From Candidatus Thorarchaeota archaeon (GTDB lineage Archaea > Asgardarchaeota > Thorarchaeia > Thorarchaeales > Thorarchaeaceae), in the NCBI GenBank assembly GCA_004524445.1, contig SDNP01000008.1, positions 1 to 64,000 of the forward strand: DNA of 64,000 nt. The letters are read 5' to 3'. The notes beneath the pieces were generated by a model, which did no database searches, was not told where the DNA came from, and saw only the letters and a program-made list of their open reading frames with translations. Of the stretch, positions 60,646 through 64,000 are shown piece by piece; positions within the stretch are counted from its first letter, which is position 1, and the number at the start of each line of letters is the position of its first letter. The position numbers were made by a program, and so were the translations under genes.

Positions 60646-62397
60646 TTATTCAGCTGCCATCATCATCAGTCTTACGATTTCCTGACGCATGTCCTGTTCA
60701 GGTACGTATCCCGCCAGTCTACGACTTCCCAATTGTATTGCGGGTAATGCCGGTAGGGCATCTTCTGAAATGCCTGCGTCTGGGTCTTCCACATCCACAA
60801 CTCTGATGGTCGACCTACTGATGCCCATATCATCCAGAACTGATGTTAGAGTGTCCAATACTGGGTCACAGAATACACAATGCTGGGATTTGTAAAATGT
60901 GATAGGCGGGATTTGTAGTTGTTCTTGCCATCGTGGCAGAACGAGAATAAACTTACTACCCTTTGATGAATCTCCTGGTATCCGGTCTTCCACCCAGACC
61001 CTTCCTCCGAGGTCTGAAACATATCTATCAACAACTGTCAAACCCAAACCTTTTCCTGGGGAGCCAGCCTCAGCAATACTTTCTCTCTTGAATACATGTG
61101 GCTTACGGTCATCAGGTATGCCGGGTCCTCGATCTGCGAATTCTAGACGTACTTCACGACCCATATCGACAATACTCGCATTAACATCGACTCGTACTTT
61201 CTTGCTCGGGTCATATATCATGGCATTGTGAAGAATATTGAAGAAAATACTCCAGAGAAACATATCGCCAAGGACTTCCAAAGACTCCTCTCCAATATTT
61301 GTGCTGATATCTAGGTCCTTCCATTCAAAATCGCGGTCGACCTCAGTTGCTGCCCTGTTGAAGTGTGTACTTACTCTTGTCTTAACTCGGTCAGGAGGAC
61401 TTCTTGCAAGTTTAAAGAGAACCTCCATATTGGCAATCATACGCGATGATCTTCGAATATCCCATGCCGTTTCGTTGATGAGTTCGAGTTCTTCTTCAGG
61501 GAGATCCAAAGACACTTTCAGATTTTCAAGTGCAAAGAGAGCGCTTTGATTAATAATATTCAAGTCACTTGTCATAAGCCCAAGATAGAGGTCTGCTCTC
61601 TCTCTTTCTTCTCTGAGTCGATCCTCAGCTAGCTTTCTCCTAGTGATGTCTACTGCCATTAGGCCTATCTCACGAGGCTTTTCAGAGCCCGGGGTAAGTG
61701 AACTAGAGGAGATGGAAGCCCAAATGGGACGCTTATCCGAGCGGACCATCTCCACTTCTAGGGCATTCACCGTCCGCCCTCTGGAAACTTCTGTCAAGAT
61801 GTCTCCAGCTGGGTCATATTCTTCCGTTTTCTCTAGGAAAAGGGTCGAAAAATTAGCCCCAATAAGCCTATCTGCCGTGTAACCAAAGAGTTCTTCTGCT
61901 GCTTTGTTTACCTGCTCGATTATACCTTCACGGTTCAATGTCAGGTAGGCAATGGGCGACAAGTCGTAAAGATTCGCAAATCTGTTTTCTAATTCAAGAA
62001 CAGTTTCCTCAAGAGCAATTTGTCCGGTTACATTATTTACAGAAATCAGAACAGCATCAGCACCATCGAAATTAACAATGCGGGGGTTGATTTCTACATG
62101 TAACAAGTCGCCATGTTTTGTCCTTAACCGGGTATTAAACGCTTCAACATCATCCGCGTCCGCAAGGGCATCTAGTAGGTTCCTATGGTGCTTACGGGAT
62201 AAAGAATCTACAAGATTTTCAAATGGCATGAAAATGAGGTCATCCTTCTGGTATCCTATCATTGCAGAGAAAACAGAATTTGCATCAACTATCTCGTTGT
62301 CTTGCAACACGACAATTCCATCGGTTACAATCTCGAGAATGTTATGTAGCCATTCAGTTTCCTTCTCATCATCTGGCAAAGATAGACCTCTTGTCAC
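60646..62397 (-). CDS. PAS-domain sensor kinase-like protein with C-terminal thioredoxin-like CxxC domain; phospho-acceptor His replaced by Ser
   Basis: PAS repeats; MTSDLNIINQS aligns to MTHDLNNVNQS of the paralogue; N-box FFNILHNAMIYDP; DRGPGIP; GKGLGLTVV; C-terminal FYKSQHCVFCDPVLDTLTSVL...LPALPAIQLGSRRLAGYV. Confidence 0.82.
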   Translation of the reverse strand: MTRGLSLPDDEKETEWLHNILEIVTDGIVVLQDNEIVDANSVFSAMIGYQKDDLIFMPFENLVDSLSRKHHRNLLDALADADDVEAFNTRLRTKHGDLLHVEINPRIVNFDGADAVLISVNNVTGQIALEETVLELENRFANLYDLSPIAYLTLNREGIIEQVNKAAEELFGYTADRLIGANFSTLFLEKTEEYDPAGDILTEVSRGRTVNALEVEMVRSDKRPIWASISSSSLTPGSEKPREIGLMAVDITRRKLAEDRLREERERADLYLGLMTSDLNIINQSALFALENLKVSLDLPEEELELINETAWDIRRSSRMIANMEVLFKLARSPPDRVKTRVSTHFNRAATEVDRDFEWKDLDISTNIGEESLEVLGDMFLWSIFFNILHNAMIYDPSKKVRVDVNASIVDMGREVRLEFADRGPGIPDDRKPHVFKRESIAEAGSPGKGLGLTVVDRYVSDLGGRVWVEDRIPGDSSKGSKFILVLPRWQEQLQIPPITFYKSQHCVFCDPVLDTLTSVLDDMGISRSTIRVVDVEDPDAGISEDALPALPAIQLGSRRLAGYVPEQDMRQEIVRLMMMAAE

Positions 62398-62654
62398 ATT
62401 TCTGGTTAAAAGATGTTGATAAAGAAACCCGTTACGAATACATAGCAGTTTTCAGCTGAAACACTATGGATTTGGAAACAAATTCTTACATATCAATTTA
62501 GATTACTCGCTGGTATTTTTTGTGGAGGTCTCTTGAAAATCACCTTTACTGCTGAGTTGCTAAGGGATATTACAGATTTGGATGAAAAGCATTCGATAAT
62601 TCCATAGGATAGCTATCCGTAATACCCACAAAAAAGGAGAACCAGTGAGAAATA

Positions 62655-62822
62655 ATGAAGCATCTCCTTGGTCTAATATGGTCCTTTGCTGCAACCTCTC
62701 CAATTCTGGTCATAATTCTGGTTCCTGTTTGGCTCATTCAGCCGAAAAAGCTGATATATACAACATTCTTTGTATTGCTTGCAATAATGCCGCTGATTTT
62801 ATGCACCGCGTCTAACAGATGA
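62655..62822 (+). CDS. Small two-TM membrane protein, 55 aa
   Basis: Hand translation MKHLLGLIWSFAATSPILVIILVPVWLIQPKKLIYTTFFVLLAIMPLILCTASNR*; below the ORF-track cutoff. Confidence 0.5.
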   Translation: MKHLLGLIWSFAATSPILVIILVPVWLIQPKKLIYTTFFVLLAIMPLILCTASNR

Positions 62823-62966
62823 ATTGTTCTATTCAAGTAGCACTATCATGGAATTCTAGGATCTACAAATGATACTATTAAGATGGCATAGGTATTTAGA
62901 TGGACGAGATTGTTATATAGGCCACAAGCTGGGTTCAGAATATGCTCTGGAGTCAACCTCAGTAGA

Positions 62967-63206
62967 CTATTCTTCCTTCAGGGAATAAACCAGCTCTTCG
63001 TTTTCATGACCTGTGACTTCAATTTGACCCCACCGCAGCATGCCCATAAGATTCCAGACAATCAAGTCTTTTGGATATTCCGTCCTTGAGGATAGCTGAC
63101 TGACTGTGGCAGCTCCTTCTGTCAACATTTCTTGGATTTTCCGTCTTTGTCTGCGCACTTCGCCGCGTTTCTGGTCGAAGAATTGTCGGAACTTGGTCAT
63201 TTCCAT
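62967..63206 (-). CDS. Small winged-helix-like protein in the hdr locus
   Basis: QRRKIQEMLTEGAATVSQLSSRTEYPKDLIVWNLMGMLRWGQIEV; overlaps the MvhD gene. Confidence 0.6.
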   Translation of the reverse strand: MEMTKFRQFFDQKRGEVRRQRRKIQEMLTEGAATVSQLSSRTEYPKDLIVWNLMGMLRWGQIEVTGHENEELVYSLKEE

Positions 63207-63646
63207 TCTCTCCTAATTGGTCCGAGCTCTCTCACTTGTTCTGTCAATTTATTGACTCCATCTGCAAAGACTTGTGCCTCAGAAGCCGAGGCCCATTGCA
63301 GCCTTACTCTTCGTGGATTCAATCCAGATTGCTCAATGGCCTTTTCCATCAATGCCCATCTGGCTCGAGCCTTTAAGTTTCCGTTTGTGTAATGACAATC
63401 GCCTGGGTGGCAGCCTGAAACCAACACACCATCGGCACCCATTTCTAGGGCAGATAGTATGAACTCAGGTGTGATACGCCCAGTACAATTCACTCGGATG
63501 ATCCGTGCGTTTGGGGCGTATTGTATTCGTGACGTGCCAGCAAGGTCCGCCCCAGCGTAGCTGCACCAATTACAACAGAACGCAACTATCTGTGGCTCCC
63601 ATTCCTTAGAATCCGACTGTGAAGGGGCTGTCTTCGCCTGTGTCAT
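63197..63646 (-). CDS. MvhD-like Fe-S protein
   Basis: IVAFCCNWCSYAGADLAGTSRIQYAPNARIIRVNCTGRI...GCHPGDCHYTNGN; start chosen at MTQAKTA, TAATG overlap with the upstream gene. Confidence 0.9.
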   Translation of the reverse strand: MTQAKTAPSQSDSKEWEPQIVAFCCNWCSYAGADLAGTSRIQYAPNARIIRVNCTGRITPEFILSALEMGADGVLVSGCHPGDCHYTNGNLKARARWALMEKAIEQSGLNPRRVRLQWASASEAQVFADGVNKLTEQVRELGPIRREWK

Positions 63647-64000
63647 TACTTGGCACCTCCCTCTACAAGCTGTTCGGGGCAAAGATATGCTTCCACCATC
63701 GTCAATATCTGTTCATCGGTAGAGTGTCGCATTATTATCGCTCCACTTGGACATGCCGCAGCACAAGTACCACACCCGTGACATTTTGCCTCAGTCACTT
63801 TTGCGACTGCGGGTTCTTTTGTTTGATCAATAGCAATCGCCCCATATGGACAAGCTGAAACACAGGTATGGCATGAGGAACATAGGTCCTCAATGACATG
63901 TGAAACTGTAGATTCGATTTCCACCTCGCCTCGAGCCATAAGGGCAACAGCCTTTGCTGCCGCACCACTTGCATCAACAATAGATTCAGATGCACCTTTT
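63646..64000 (-). CDS. C-terminal part of HdrA, truncated by the window end
   Basis: Frame stays open past the listed ATG to the edge: KGASESIVDASGAAAKAVALMARGEVEIE...CSSCHTCVSACPYGA...CHGCGTCAAACPSGA. Confidence 0.9.
   Translation of the reverse strand, partial: KGASESIVDASGAAAKAVALMARGEVEIESTVSHVIEDLCSSCHTCVSACPYGAIAIDQTKEPAVAKVTEAKCHGCGTCAAACPSGAIIMRHSTDEQILTMVEAYLCPEQLVEGGAK

Noticed and set aside
1-64000. CRISPR array
   Set aside because: No regularly spaced 25-40 bp direct repeats were noticed; only a possible cas2 remnant.

Overview
Archaeal-looking chromosomal window, possibly Asgard/Thorarchaeota-like. That placement is inferred only from gene style (HdrA/MvhD, B-box-type zinc proteins, Thr-rich surface linkers). 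It is about 64 kb, densely coded, with no rRNA, no convincing tRNA and no CRISPR array seen. Main blocks: (a) permease, Mrr-like protein, ubiquitin-like MoaD protein and a GlcD/CCG oxidoreductase pair (2.8-8.5 kb); (b) a corrinoid/URO-D, glycyl-radical-enzyme and KDG-kinase/KDPG-aldolase block (12-23 kb); (c) tandem membrane zinc-finger proteins, adenine deaminase and an ECF S-component (24-30 kb); (d) CooC-like ATPase, TusA and DsrE (33-36 kb); (e) a redox island with an HdrA-MvhD fusion, polyferredoxin, tungsten-type aldehyde:ferredoxin oxidoreductase, ferredoxin and HdrC (39-47 kb), flanked by direct copies of an ArsR/P1B-ATPase module, one truncated; (f) ABC exporter, SfsA, Pol IV, orphan EutA and TrmO (49-60 kb); (g) a second HdrA/MvhD locus at the right edge. 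Best leads: two paralogous PAS sensor kinases with a C-terminal CxxC thioredoxin-like domain, one of which has lost its phospho-acceptor His; a 38-aa HdrB stub coupled to hdrC and absent from the ORF track; the partial duplication flanking the redox island; a probable decayed cas2; and a glycyl radical enzyme in a sugar-acid/corrinoid neighbourhood without a visible activase. All product calls come from reading motifs by eye; no searches were run.
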